From the NCBI GenBank assembly GCA_049889775.1, contig JBMHCT010000003.1, positions 1 through 64,000 of the forward strand: 64,000 nucleotides of DNA, written 5' to 3'. This document shows positions 25,001 through 33,560 of this stretch, piece after piece (positions within the stretch are counted from its first letter, which is position 1; each line of letters begins with the position of its first letter). The translations under genes were made by a program, and so were the position numbers. Under the pieces are notes generated by a model. It had not been told where the DNA came from. It did no database searches and saw only the letters and a list, made by a program, of their open reading frames with translations. Origin of the DNA: Jejuia sp049889775 (GTDB lineage: Bacteria; Bacteroidota; Bacteroidia; Flavobacteriales; Flavobacteriaceae).

Positions 25001-25654
25001 TTATTTACACGTTATTGAATCTTTTGCTTTTTTGAAATGTTTTTTTCTATCGTCCATACCATTATATCCGCCATTTACTTTTTTGGTAACTTTCTTTACA
25101 GTTGTGGCAGAATCTATCACTACCTTGTCAATCACATTGATTTTATAGAACCAAAGCGCACTTAAAATAGCTATTGTATCATTGTCTTTTAATACATCAG
25201 GAGACTTTACAAAATCTTTGTCTGGATCGTATTTTGCATTATACCACGTTTTAAAATTTGCGTAATTCGTTTTTCCCGTTAATTGGAATATACCCCTACC
25301 TCTGTATTTGTAGCCATCACCGGTCGACTCTTTTCCATTACCCAATCTACCTCCGTAAACATAGTTTCCTAATTTTTTTGGGTTTTTTACATAATCATCA
25401 GGTTTTCTTTTCTTTATTGTATCTGTTTCTGAAAAATATTTTTTAAAAATGTTCAATAATCTTGCTTTAGTGGTGTAATTCAAATTCTCTTCACTACCCA
25501 ACTTTTTAAATCCTCCTGTCTCATGTGCTGCCTGTGCTAAAAAGTGCTGTAATTTCTCCTTTGAATCTATACCAAAATCTGTCCCCTTCTCATTTAAAAC
25601 ATACGCAAGAGTCTTTAAATCGGTATCGCTAGCATTAGTAAATATCTTTTTCAA
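25001..25654 (-). CDS. glycoside hydrolase family 19 (chitinase/endolysin-like) protein
   Basis: A 217-residue GH19 catalytic domain. The proton donor is E45 in AAHETGGF, a second acidic residue follows in GSEENLNYTT, and the substrate-cleft signature GYKYRGRGIFQLTGKTNYA is intact. GH19 enzymes cleave chitin or, in endolysin-like members, peptidoglycan. No signal peptide is visible, unlike the adjacent secreted proteins, so release would need lysis, another export route or an effector function. It starts 3 bases after the upstream gene on this strand and is translationally linked to it. Phage structural genes are absent nearby. Confidence 0.85.
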   Translation of the reverse strand: MKKIFTNASDTDLKTLAYVLNEKGTDFGIDSKEKLQHFLAQAAHETGGFKKLGSEENLNYTTKARLLNIFKKYFSETDTIKKRKPDDYVKNPKKLGNYVYGGRLGNGKESTGDGYKYRGRGIFQLTGKTNYANFKTWYNAKYDPDKDFVKSPDVLKDNDTIAILSALWFYKINVIDKVVIDSATTVKKVTKKVNGGYNGMDDRKKHFKKAKDSITCK

Positions 25655-25657
25655 ATC

Positions 25658-26326
25658 TTATTTAGATGTATTGCAATCATCATCATCTTTTTGTTCATCT
25701 ATACAATTGCCATCCTTATCCTCAACTTTTCCATCAGGGCATTCACATAATTTCGTTCTTTCATTATACACTTTGCCTTCGTTTTCACATTTATTCTGCT
25801 CATCAGGGTCGGAACCATCCTCATTTTTTTCGGTAATATTTACATAAATATTTCCTGCTACACTAGTTACACCACCTCCACCAGCAGATCCACCTCTGCC
25901 TTCATCTGCTCCATCTGTTCCAGAGATAAAATCAGACATAGAAGTGAAATCAGAAACACCTCCTCCACTACTTCTAACTGTTCCAAGATCTACTGCATCT
26001 AATCTGCCATCTTCAGGTAAATTATCAGTATTCCAGCACGTTTGGTCTAAATCGTCTTGAAAAAAAGATAAAAAACTAGCTTCTTGAATATTCTTTTTCA
26101 CGATAAATCGCTTGGTAAATCTACCATCTTCAATTTTATAACCGTCTATAAACTCTCCATCTATTTTATTAAAATACATTGTAGCATTAATAATATTACC
26201 TGTGAGCGTTGTATCCTCTTTATAAATTGTGAAAATAACATTTTTGATTTCATCATTTATTTTTATAAAGAAAAGATCGGAAGAATAATCTCCAGCACGA
26301 TTAACATCTACATGTGCCATAGTCAA
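25658..26326 (-). CDS. C-terminal part of a frameshifted surface lipoprotein
   Basis: A 222-residue frame opening with TTG 26326 (first ATG 26318). It contains MAHVDVNRAGDYSSDLFFIK, a beta-rich middle (IKNVIFTIYKED, EFIDGYKIEDGRFTKRFIV), a glycine-rich stretch (GRGGSAGGGG) and a cysteine-rich C-terminus (CENEGKVYNERTKLCECPDG). It has no export signal of its own. The preceding frame at 26328-26618 ends in YHDIYNMKP just before this begins, and removing one base (position 26330) fuses them into one continuous protein. It is therefore the C-terminal part of a split gene, linked by 3 bases to the GH19 gene. Confidence 0.75.
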   Translation of the reverse strand: MTMAHVDVNRAGDYSSDLFFIKINDEIKNVIFTIYKEDTTLTGNIINATMYFNKIDGEFIDGYKIEDGRFTKRFIVKKNIQEASFLSFFQDDLDQTCWNTDNLPEDGRLDAVDLGTVRSSGGGVSDFTSMSDFISGTDGADEGRGGSAGGGGVTSVAGNIYVNITEKNEDGSDPDEQNKCENEGKVYNERTKLCECPDGKVEDKDGNCIDEQKDDDDCNTSK

Positions 26327-26327
26327 T

Positions 26328-26618
26328 TTATGGCTTCATATTATATATATCGTGATACATTAAGGTACTCCAATCAGGATCTAAAACAAAGTCGTTGTTG
26401 CTTTTATCGCTTTTCCCCTTAGTGGATTGGTTTGACTTTTTGTTATTCGTAAAAAAGGACTTCGCATCTTCCAAAGAAACTGTTTTTACATTTACTGGCT
26501 TTATCTCATTTAGGTATTCCTCTTCATCTTTATCTGAATGACAGTTAATAGTAAATAACGAAACTCCAAAGAGTAAAGTACTAAGTTTAAGATAGTTTTT
26601 AAGTCGCTTTTCCCTCAT
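26328..26618 (-). CDS. N-terminal part (lipoprotein signal) of the frameshifted surface protein
   Basis: A 96-residue frame with a lipoprotein signal: MREKRLKNYLKLSTLLFGVS then LFTINC, lipidation at the cysteine. A lysine/serine-rich linker and VLDPDWSTLMYHDIYNMKP follow, then TAA at 26328-26330. Related flavobacterial proteins continue from a D-P/L-D-W-x-x-L segment straight into the domain now encoded by the next frame. If the T read from position 26330 (minus strand) is removed, translation runs ...NMKPKLTMAHVDV... without interruption. Either a recent frameshift mutation or a sequencing error. Intact codon use on both sides argues that the event is young. Confidence 0.75.
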   Translation of the reverse strand: MREKRLKNYLKLSTLLFGVSLFTINCHSDKDEEEYLNEIKPVNVKTVSLEDAKSFFTNNKKSNQSTKGKSDKSNNDFVLDPDWSTLMYHDIYNMKP

Positions 26619-26809
26619 ATTAAAATTCTTTCCAGTTAATACAATTTTTATGATGTACTATTTGTTTTGATAAACGAAATTCAAAATTCTAAACTGCAAA
26701 ACCAATAAGTACTTGTACGTATTTTTAAATAAAAATATCATTACAAATGAGGTATGAGCGAAATAACATCAAACAACAAAAAGATAAATCTTAAAGAAAA
26801 ACTTTTAGA

Positions 26810-26828
26810 TCCTGAATCAAGTTCAGGA
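26810..26828. repeat. TCCTGAA-TCAAG-TTCAGGA hairpin (family 3 repeat)
   Basis: A perfect 7-bp stem with a TCAAG loop, followed by TGACA, downstream of the RluA gene (minus strand). The same unit occurs twice, head to head, at 62025-62096. Such GAATCAAGTTC hairpins are dispersed in many bacterial genomes. Here it may double as an RluA terminator. Confidence 0.5.
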
Positions 26829-26840
26829 TGACAGACATTA

Positions 26841-28529
26841 TCAAAAAGGCACCCCACAAATCACTTCCAAAACTTCCTGCGTTACAGGATGTACAAATGC
26901 AATTTGTTCAGCATGCAAACACAAACGTTCTCCTCGTTTTCCATATAAATCATCTCCAACAATCGGGCAGTTTAATCCATCTGTATGCGCCGCATGTACA
27001 CGCAACTGATGCGTTCTTCCAGAAATAGGGTAAAAATGAATTCTTGTTTTACCATTTTCTATTGAAACCACTTCAAATTTAGTCTTTGCTGGTTTACCAT
27101 GTTCATAGCAGACCAATTGATGCGGGCGGTTATCCAAATCCACTCGTAAAGGCAAATCAATAACACCTTCTTTTTGAGTAATTTCTCCATCTAAGAGTGC
27201 TACGTAACGTTTTTTTACAGTACGTTCTATAAACTGTTTTTGTAGATTTTTATGCGTTTTTTCGTTTTTGGCAACTAATAATAAACCAGAAGTTGACATA
27301 TCTAAACGATGCACCAACAAAGGGCCTTTAGCTTTTGGCAAATAGCGACGCATTCTGGTCAATACCGATTCTTGTATATGTTTCCCAGGCACTGATAAAA
27401 ACTCAGGAGGTTTATTCACTAAAAGTAAATACTCATCTTCATACACAATCTCTAAAGGATCTTTATATTCCGCTACTATATCAATTGGATTCTCTTCAAC
27501 TACTAATCCTTGCATCATATGCCCAAGAATGGGTTCGCATTTACTTCTACAAGATGGGTAAAACTGTTTGTGTTTGCGCACTTCAGATTTTGGTGAAGCA
27601 CCCCACCAAAACTCAGCCATAGCAAGTGGCTTAAAATCATTCTCATAAGCATATTGAAACAATTTAGGTGCAGCACATTCTCCAGAACCTGCTGGTGGCG
27701 GTACTTGAGCATCATCAAAAATATCTAGTAAATCTTTAGTTGCACCTTCTGCATTTAAAAACTGATAGTTTTGGTGCAACTGTTTTTGCAACGAAGCAGA
27801 TAATCTTGCACGTTTTTCCTTTAATTCTATAATTGGTGCTTCTAACTGATCTAACGCTGCCCTTAAGATATCTATTTTAGCCGCACTCTCAGATTTTAAA
27901 TCCTTCAAACGGAAATGGTAAAAAATACTTTGTTGTTTTAAATCCTTATCTAAACCTTCAAAATCCGTTTCCGTTAATTCCAGTCTCGCTTGTTCTCTTT
28001 GTGCTTTTCTTTCAGATTTTCGCTCCTTAATTTCAGCTTTAAATCGTTTCAATTCAGCTTCAAAACTAGATATTGCTTCTTCTAAATTATATTTCGCTAT
28101 ACTTAAAGTTTTAGAGTGTTCTAAAGATTCAATTTCAGTATTTAGTTTATTTAACTTAGCTTCACCCTTTTTATAAAATCCGTTTTCATCCAAAGTATCA
28201 AACACTGTAGGCACAAAACCTTTGTGGTAATTACTTTCAGCTAGCTTCCCAGAAAACGCAGCTAAATACCCTAATTTTCCTTTATCCGCTTCCACCACCA
28301 TAACCCCAAACATTTTACCAATTACCAATCCTTTAGCATCTGGTTTCAAACCAAAATTATGTTCAAAATCGGTTTGGGTTTCTAAATACTGCTGTAAATC
28401 TTCAGCAGCCAAAACACTCAAGAAATGAGGTTCATAATAAAATGGAAAAGTGAATTTTTTGGGTAAAGCAATTGAAGAATCAACTTCCAAAGGATGAAAA
28501 AACGAATCTGTAAATTTAGGATCCAGCAT
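26841..28529 (-). CDS. RluA-family pseudouridine synthase with long N-terminal extension
   Basis: A 562-residue protein. The C-terminal 220 residues are the RluA catalytic domain with LLVHRLDMSTSGLLLVAK (catalytic D410), LVNKPPEFLSVPG and PISGRTHQLRVHAAH. The N-terminal 340 residues are an extension with a long coiled coil (about 110-240) and a cysteine motif (GSGECAAP ... SCRSKCEP), as in the long RluA paralogues of Bacteroidota. It modifies uridine in rRNA or tRNA; the target base is not predictable. The ATG overlaps the GGCT gene by 14 bases, so the two are co-translated. Confidence 0.9.
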   Translation of the reverse strand: MLDPKFTDSFFHPLEVDSSIALPKKFTFPFYYEPHFLSVLAAEDLQQYLETQTDFEHNFGLKPDAKGLVIGKMFGVMVVEADKGKLGYLAAFSGKLAESNYHKGFVPTVFDTLDENGFYKKGEAKLNKLNTEIESLEHSKTLSIAKYNLEEAISSFEAELKRFKAEIKERKSERKAQREQARLELTETDFEGLDKDLKQQSIFYHFRLKDLKSESAAKIDILRAALDQLEAPIIELKEKRARLSASLQKQLHQNYQFLNAEGATKDLLDIFDDAQVPPPAGSGECAAPKLFQYAYENDFKPLAMAEFWWGASPKSEVRKHKQFYPSCRSKCEPILGHMMQGLVVEENPIDIVAEYKDPLEIVYEDEYLLLVNKPPEFLSVPGKHIQESVLTRMRRYLPKAKGPLLVHRLDMSTSGLLLVAKNEKTHKNLQKQFIERTVKKRYVALLDGEITQKEGVIDLPLRVDLDNRPHQLVCYEHGKPAKTKFEVVSIENGKTRIHFYPISGRTHQLRVHAAHTDGLNCPIVGDDLYGKRGERLCLHAEQIAFVHPVTQEVLEVICGVPF

Positions 28530-28920
28530 CTTTTAAAAAATCTCCAGAAATAATTTGTGGTTCATCAACAATTTTCTGATTGTAAAGATACACCCAAGCC
28601 TTTAGAGCAGTGCCATTTTCAAGAAAAACTTCAGTTTGCACCCTTACATATAAACTAGAGACAGTATCATTTTTATAAAATCCCTCATAGTCATCCAAGG
28701 TTTTAAAAACATCAACATTTGGTTGCAATTTAAAAACGGTCCCATAAACCTTCTCGTTAGTTTCTGTATTTACCACACCGGGAAACCACGAAATTTTATA
28801 AAGCTTACCATACATAAAACCTTTACCAACGGCTTCAGAATGCTGCATCAAAAAACGCGACATCTCATTATTAGCTGCCGTTTGTAACGTTCCATAAACA
28901 AAAAGGTATTCCTGGTTCAA
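28516..28920 (-). CDS. gamma-glutamylcyclotransferase-family protein
   Basis: A 134-residue GGCT-like fold (AIG2 family) with the N-terminal substrate loop EYLFVYGTLQTAANNE and the conserved LDDYEGF segment with the acidic residue that acts as general base. Family members cleave gamma-glutamyl compounds to 5-oxoproline, although many small bacterial members are untested. A 5-oxoprolinase operon (pxpABC) lies about 6 kb away, which would consume such a product; this is context only. Overlaps RluA by 14 bases and follows ytxJ by 12 bases. Confidence 0.85.
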   Translation of the reverse strand: MNQEYLFVYGTLQTAANNEMSRFLMQHSEAVGKGFMYGKLYKISWFPGVVNTETNEKVYGTVFKLQPNVDVFKTLDDYEGFYKNDTVSSLYVRVQTEVFLENGTALKAWVYLYNQKIVDEPQIISGDFLKDAGS

Positions 28921-28932
28921 AAAAGAAAAACT

Positions 28933-29322
28933 TTACACAAATCTAGACAAATCTACCTGATTTATCTGCCCGTGAGACGCATGAGCTATCAACTCACCAT
29001 TACGAATAACCAAAAGTTGCGGAGATTCATGCACCAACTGAAACGCATACCCCACCTCGCTAGATACCTCCCGATAGCTCAAAATATCCAGATAATACAA
29101 ATCCAAATCCTTTTGGCTAAAGTTAAAATCATTTATAAACTGTCGCCGCACCATACTACTTATGCCACAGCGTGTGGAGTGCTTAAAAATTACTTGTGTT
29201 TTTATACCAGATTTTTGTTTAATAAAATCTATCTGTTGTAAATCGTTTAAAGGAATCCATGGTAAAACCTTCTCCTCTTTTACCACTTTCTCTCCTCCAA
29301 AAATTTTATTTAAAAATCCCAT
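28933..29322 (-). CDS. ytxJ: bacillithiol system redox-active protein YtxJ
   Basis: A 129-residue monothiol thioredoxin-fold protein. VIFKHSTRCGISSMVRRQF carries the single active cysteine in a TRCGIS (monothiol-bacilliredoxin-like) site, with the cis-proline region HESPQLLVIRNGE. YtxJ proteins are linked to bacillithiol, the low-molecular-weight thiol used instead of glutathione by many Bacteroidota and Firmicutes, and are thought to remove bacillithiol from proteins. First gene of the ytxJ-GGCT-rluA run. Confidence 0.9.
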   Translation of the reverse strand: MGFLNKIFGGEKVVKEEKVLPWIPLNDLQQIDFIKQKSGIKTQVIFKHSTRCGISSMVRRQFINDFNFSQKDLDLYYLDILSYREVSSEVGYAFQLVHESPQLLVIRNGELIAHASHGQINQVDLSRFV

Positions 29323-29385
29323 GTATTGCTATGTTTTAGTTCTTTAAAATTCAAACGAAAAATATATGCTTTTAGTGTATTTTTT

Positions 29386-29473
29386 GGGCGTTACCACAAG
29401 GGTCGGGCTTTACGTTACTAGTTTTGCCTCGATGCACGCCTCGGCAAAAGCTAACCACTGCAATCCCTAACGC
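29386..29473 (+). repeat. dispersed repeat copy B (GGGCGTTACC ... CAATCCCTAACGC)
   Basis: The left end GGGCGTTACCACAAGGGTCG, then GGCTTTACG, a middle hairpin TTTTGCCTCGATGCACGCCTCGGCAAAA and the right end GCAATCCCTAACGC. The termini GCGTTA/TAACGC are inverted as in copies A, C and D. It lies in the 335-base gap between ytxJ (minus) and clpB (plus), which otherwise holds only the clpB promoter region. Confidence 0.75.
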
Positions 29474-29555
29474 ACCACTCAAGCCTGCTTACTCAAACAT
29501 TAAGTCGCCTTTATTCTTTAACCTTACACTGACTAAAAGTCACGCTATTTCAATA

Positions 29556-29580
29556 GTTTTAAGACATTTTGTCTCAAAAC
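29556..29580. promoter_or_regulatory. clpB: inverted repeat upstream of clpB, possible heat-shock operator
   Basis: GTTTTAAGAC-ATTTT-GTCTCAAAAC is a 10-bp inverted repeat with one mismatch and a 5-base centre, 78 bases before the clpB ATG. It is not CIRCE (TTAGCACTC-N9-GAGTGCTAA). The half-site GTCTCAAAAC also occurs at 59271, upstream of the small gene at 59361. A stress regulator site is possible but unproven. Confidence 0.4.
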
Positions 29581-29657
29581 ACCCCACTTTAAAGATTGGT
29601 AAGATAATTGACCTAAGCTAGACGTAAAATTAAAGAAAAAGAAAGTAAAAATATATC

Positions 29658-32261
29658 ATGAACTTTAACAATTATACTATAAAATCTCAAGAAGCCATAC
29701 AGCAAGCACAACAGGTTGCACAAGGTTTCGGGCATCAACAAATAGAAAATGAACACCTCTTTAAAGGTATTTTTGAAGTTGATGAAAACGTGTTGCCCTT
29801 CATTCTAAAAAAACTGAATGTAAACGTGGCAATTTTAAAACAAGCACTAGATAAACAGTTAGAAAGTTTTGCAAAAGTATCAGGAACAGATGTGATGCTA
29901 TCTCGCGAAGCTGGAAAAAGCTTTACTGAAGCGTCTGTAATTGCCAAAAAAATGAACGACGAGTTCGTTTCCATAGAGCATCTAATTCTAGCCGTGTTTA
30001 AATCCAACAGCAAAATAGCACAAATGCTAAAAGACCAAGGTGTTACTGAAAAAGGATTAAAAGCAGCTATTGAAGAATTGCGCAAAGGTGAAAATGTAAC
30101 CTCTCAAAGTCAAGAAGAAACCTATAATTCATTATCAAAATACGCCAAAAACCTCAATCAATTAGCCAAAGATGGCAAGTTAGATCCAGTAATTGGGCGT
30201 GATGAGGAAATAAGACGTATTCTTCAGATTTTATCCAGAAGAACCAAAAACAACCCAATTCTTGTGGGAGAACCTGGTACTGGTAAAACAGCAATTGCCG
30301 AAGGTTTAGCGCACAGAATTATTGATGGCGACATTCCAGAAAACTTAAAGGACAAACAAATTTTTGCGCTAGATATGGGTGCTTTAATCGCTGGTGCTAA
30401 ATATAAAGGTGAATTTGAGGAGCGTTTAAAAGCAGTAATTAAAGAGGTAACCACGAGCGACGGTGATATCGTACTATTTATTGACGAAATACATACACTT
30501 GTTGGTGCGGGTGGTGGACAAGGCGCTATGGATGCTGCAAACATTTTAAAACCTGCACTTGCCCGAGGAGAACTAAGAGCCATTGGTGCAACAACCTTAG
30601 ACGAGTATCAAAAATACTTCGAAAAAGACAAAGCTTTAGAACGTCGTTTCCAAAAAGTAATGGTAGATGAACCAGACACTGAAAGTGCTATTTCAATACT
30701 TAGAGGTATTAAAGAAAAATACGAAACACATCATAAAGTGCGCATTAAAGACGAAGCTATTATTGGTGCGGTAGAGTTATCGCAACGCTACATTACCAAT
30801 AGATTTTTACCAGATAAAGCTATAGACTTAATGGATGAAGCTGCTTCAAAACTGCGTATGGAAATCAATTCCAAACCCGAAGAATTGGATGTTTTAGATA
30901 GAAAAATCATGCAGTTAGAAATTGAAATTGAAGCGATTAAACGTGAAAAAGACGAGCTAAAATTAAAATCTCTAAGAGCCGATTTAGCCAATTTAAAGGA
31001 GCAACGCAACGAAATAAATGCCAAATGGAAATCTGAAAAAGAGGTGGTTGATAATATTCAAAATACAAAACAGGATATTGAAAACTTCAAATTAGAAGCT
31101 GAAAAAGCAGAGCGTGAAGGTAATTATGGAAAAGTGGCAGAATTACGTTACGGTAAGATTAAAGAAGCACAAGAACAACTTGAAGTGTATCAAAAACAGT
31201 TACAGGAGCAATCTGAAAATTCATTAATTAAAGAGGAAGTAACCCATGATGATATTGCGGAAGTTGTTGCAAAATGGACCGGTATTCCTGTTACTAAAAT
31301 GCTGCAAAGTGAGCGTGAAAAACTATTAAAGTTAGAGGATGAACTCCATAAACGCGTGGTGGGGCAAGAAGAAGCTATTGAAGCAGTAAGTGACGCGGTA
31401 AGACGCAGTCGTGCAGGTTTACAAAACCCACAGAAACCTATTGGTACATTCCTATTTTTAGGAACAACTGGTGTGGGTAAAACAGAATTAGCCAAAGCTT
31501 TGGCAGAATATTTATTTGACGACGAAAGTGCAATGACTAGAATAGATATGAGCGAATATCAAGAACGTCATGCTGTAAGTCGCTTAGTGGGCGCACCTCC
31601 AGGATATGTGGGTTATGATGAAGGCGGACAATTAACCGAAGCCGTAAGACGCAAACCCTATTCGGTTGTACTTTTAGATGAAATTGAAAAGGCACATCCT
31701 GATACGTTCAATATCTTGTTACAAGTACTAGATGAAGGACATTTAACAGATAATAAAGGGCGCGTTGCTGATTTCAAAAACTCGATTATAATAATGACAT
31801 CCAATATGGGAAGCCATATCATACAAGAGCGTTTTGAAGCTACCAAAGATATCGATTCAGCCATTGAAGCCGCTAAAATTGATGTTTTGGGCTTGCTAAA
31901 ACAAAGTGTGCGTCCAGAGTTTTTAAACCGAATTGATGACACGGTAATGTTTACGCCGCTTTCTAAGCAAAACATTAGAGATATTGTTGGTTTGCAGTTA
32001 AAAAGTGTCACAAAAATTTTAGGACAGCAAAACATCACCTTTGATGCTACGGACGAAGCCGTAAGTTATCTTGCTGAAAAAGGATATAATCCTGAATATG
32101 GTGCGAGGCCAGTAAAGCGTGTTATCCAAAAGAAAGTGCTCAATGCCCTAAGTAAAGAGATACTTGCTGGAAAAGTTACAACAGATAGCATTATTTTACT
32201 TGATGCTTTTGATGATGCGTTAGTTTTTAGAAATCAAAGCGACTTAGTAGAAGACATATAA
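29658..32261 (+). CDS. clpB: ATP-dependent disaggregase ClpB
   Basis: An 867-residue Hsp100 chaperone that, with DnaK, pulls proteins out of aggregates. Clp N-domain (1-145); AAA+ module 1 with Walker A GEPGTGKT (K210) and Walker B VLFIDEIHTLVGAG; the coiled-coil M-domain (about 400-525) that distinguishes ClpB from ClpA/ClpC; AAA+ module 2 with GTTGVGKT (K608), VLLDEIEKAHPD and sensor-2 GARPVKR. There is no ClpP-binding IGF loop visible. Full family length. Single-gene unit ending in a strong hairpin. Confidence 0.98.
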   Translation: MNFNNYTIKSQEAIQQAQQVAQGFGHQQIENEHLFKGIFEVDENVLPFILKKLNVNVAILKQALDKQLESFAKVSGTDVMLSREAGKSFTEASVIAKKMNDEFVSIEHLILAVFKSNSKIAQMLKDQGVTEKGLKAAIEELRKGENVTSQSQEETYNSLSKYAKNLNQLAKDGKLDPVIGRDEEIRRILQILSRRTKNNPILVGEPGTGKTAIAEGLAHRIIDGDIPENLKDKQIFALDMGALIAGAKYKGEFEERLKAVIKEVTTSDGDIVLFIDEIHTLVGAGGGQGAMDAANILKPALARGELRAIGATTLDEYQKYFEKDKALERRFQKVMVDEPDTESAISILRGIKEKYETHHKVRIKDEAIIGAVELSQRYITNRFLPDKAIDLMDEAASKLRMEINSKPEELDVLDRKIMQLEIEIEAIKREKDELKLKSLRADLANLKEQRNEINAKWKSEKEVVDNIQNTKQDIENFKLEAEKAEREGNYGKVAELRYGKIKEAQEQLEVYQKQLQEQSENSLIKEEVTHDDIAEVVAKWTGIPVTKMLQSEREKLLKLEDELHKRVVGQEEAIEAVSDAVRRSRAGLQNPQKPIGTFLFLGTTGVGKTELAKALAEYLFDDESAMTRIDMSEYQERHAVSRLVGAPPGYVGYDEGGQLTEAVRRKPYSVVLLDEIEKAHPDTFNILLQVLDEGHLTDNKGRVADFKNSIIIMTSNMGSHIIQERFEATKDIDSAIEAAKIDVLGLLKQSVRPEFLNRIDDTVMFTPLSKQNIRDIVGLQLKSVTKILGQQNITFDATDEAVSYLAEKGYNPEYGARPVKRVIQKKVLNALSKEILAGKVTTDSIILLDAFDDALVFRNQSDLVEDI

Positions 32262-32292
32262 AAACATAAGTTTAGTTTGGTTGGTTAGTTTG

Positions 32293-32332
32293 AAAAGCAA
32301 CGGGAATCTTTTTTAAGATGAACGTTGCTTTT
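32293..32332 (+). terminator. clpB terminator
   Basis: AAAAGCAACG (32293-32302) pairs with CGTTGCTTTT (32323-32332), with a secondary hairpin (ATCTT/AAGAT) in the loop, followed by a run of T. Thirty bases after the clpB stop; classic rho-independent layout. Confidence 0.85.
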
Positions 32333-32385
32333 TTTGTAACAAATTGTCTGTTTTCAGCACTAACTAGAAAACAAAAAGCAACACC

Positions 32386-33237
32386 ATGAAACTGAAACTT
32401 TCACTTTTAGCTATTATCTCAGTCCTTACAATTAACGCCCAAGAATTAGAAAACTCTACCCTTTGGAAAATTACGGGAAAGGGCTTAGAGCAACCATCTT
32501 ATCTTTTCGGAACAATTCACATGACTTGTGATGCCTCCTTAGATGAAGACGTTAAAAAAGCCTTGGACGATACATCACAAGTTGTATTGGAAATTGATAT
32601 GGACGATCCAGCATTGCAACAAAAAATGATGGGTAATATGATGATGAAAGACGGAAAATCTCTAAAAGACTTTGTTTCGAAAGAGGACTTCAAAATTCTT
32701 GATACATTTTTTACAGAAAACTTAGGAATGTCAATTGGAATAATGCAAAACATGAAACCTTTCTTTTTAGCTACAATGTTATATCCAAAAATGCTGGATT
32801 GCCCTATGCAATCTTTTGAGTTAGAACTTGTGAAAATGGCAAAAGCACAAAAAGAAGAAGTCAAAGGATTAGAAACTGTAGAAGATCAGCTTAATGTCTT
32901 CGATACAATCCCATATGCAGATCAGATAGAAGACCTTCTAAAAACAGTAAAGGATAATTTAAAATACGACAAAGAAAATTTTGCGAAAATGCAGAAGATT
33001 TATGACGCTGAAGATATATCTAAATTATTTAAAATGATAGTAGAAGACGAGCACTACTCGTTTGGTGAATACCAGGACGTACTTTTAAATAATCGTAATA
33101 AAAATTGGATTTCTAAGATTAAAGCTTTTGCTTCAGAGGAGGCAACCTTTTTCGCCGTAGGCGCTGGTCATCTAGCTGGAGAACAGGGCGTAATTACCTT
33201 GCTTAGAAAGGCTGGGTTTAAAGTGGTTGCCATATAA
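32386..33237 (+). CDS. TraB/GumN family protein
   Basis: A 283-residue secreted protein with signal peptide MKLKLSLLAIISVLTINAQ. The fold is the TraB/GumN erythromycin-esterase-like family: the paired GxxH-type motifs are SYLFGTIHMTCDASL near residue 40 and FFAVGAGHLAGEQGVITLL near the C-terminus, with conserved E/D residues between. The family is thought to contain metal-dependent hydrolases, possibly proteases (the related Tiki proteins are). It follows clpB but after a terminator, so independent transcription is likely. Confidence 0.88.
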   Translation: MKLKLSLLAIISVLTINAQELENSTLWKITGKGLEQPSYLFGTIHMTCDASLDEDVKKALDDTSQVVLEIDMDDPALQQKMMGNMMMKDGKSLKDFVSKEDFKILDTFFTENLGMSIGIMQNMKPFFLATMLYPKMLDCPMQSFELELVKMAKAQKEEVKGLETVEDQLNVFDTIPYADQIEDLLKTVKDNLKYDKENFAKMQKIYDAEDISKLFKMIVEDEHYSFGEYQDVLLNNRNKNWISKIKAFASEEATFFAVGAGHLAGEQGVITLLRKAGFKVVAI

Positions 33238-33560
33238 AAACGCAATCATAAATCATTAATCTGCTGAATAACAAAGTAATACAATGAGATTCTAAATGAA
33301 TTGAACCAAGAATTTCTTCTTTTTTTTAACAGTTCATTTTTAGGCATTAAGACTAGATAGTAGGTCAGTTTATCGAATAATATGCTTAACATGGTTACTA
33401 ATCTTCAATAATGTTTACTTTTATTGTTTATTAATATGTTGATAAAATTGTGACTTACCATCCCTCTGATCAGTCCTAAATTTTTATTTTCACCACAGTC
33501 TTATAGCCCCAATAAGAAGAAGTAAAAAGTACTAATTAAAAAAGAGACCTACTTTTATTT
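33238..33560. other. 322-base gap with no recognisable feature
   Basis: AT-rich DNA between the TraB-like gene and deoC. I see no ORF, hairpin terminator, or repeat shared with the other gaps. The deoC promoter must lie here, but no TAnnTTTG box close to the ATG stands out. Confidence 0.5.

Noticed and set aside
26318..26336. Programmed ribosomal frameshift joining the two surface-lipoprotein frames
   Set aside because: The joint reads CCATAAATTG with no slippery heptamer, no upstream Shine-Dalgarno-like stimulator and no obvious downstream hairpin.
25001..26618. Prophage remnant, because of the endolysin-like GH19 gene
   Set aside because: No holin, spanin, terminase, capsid or tail genes nearby; neighbours are lipoproteins and housekeeping genes.
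29735..32038. Several long antisense frames over clpB
   Set aside because: Serine/isoleucine-rich shadow frames of a highly conserved coding sequence, with no start signals or family motifs.
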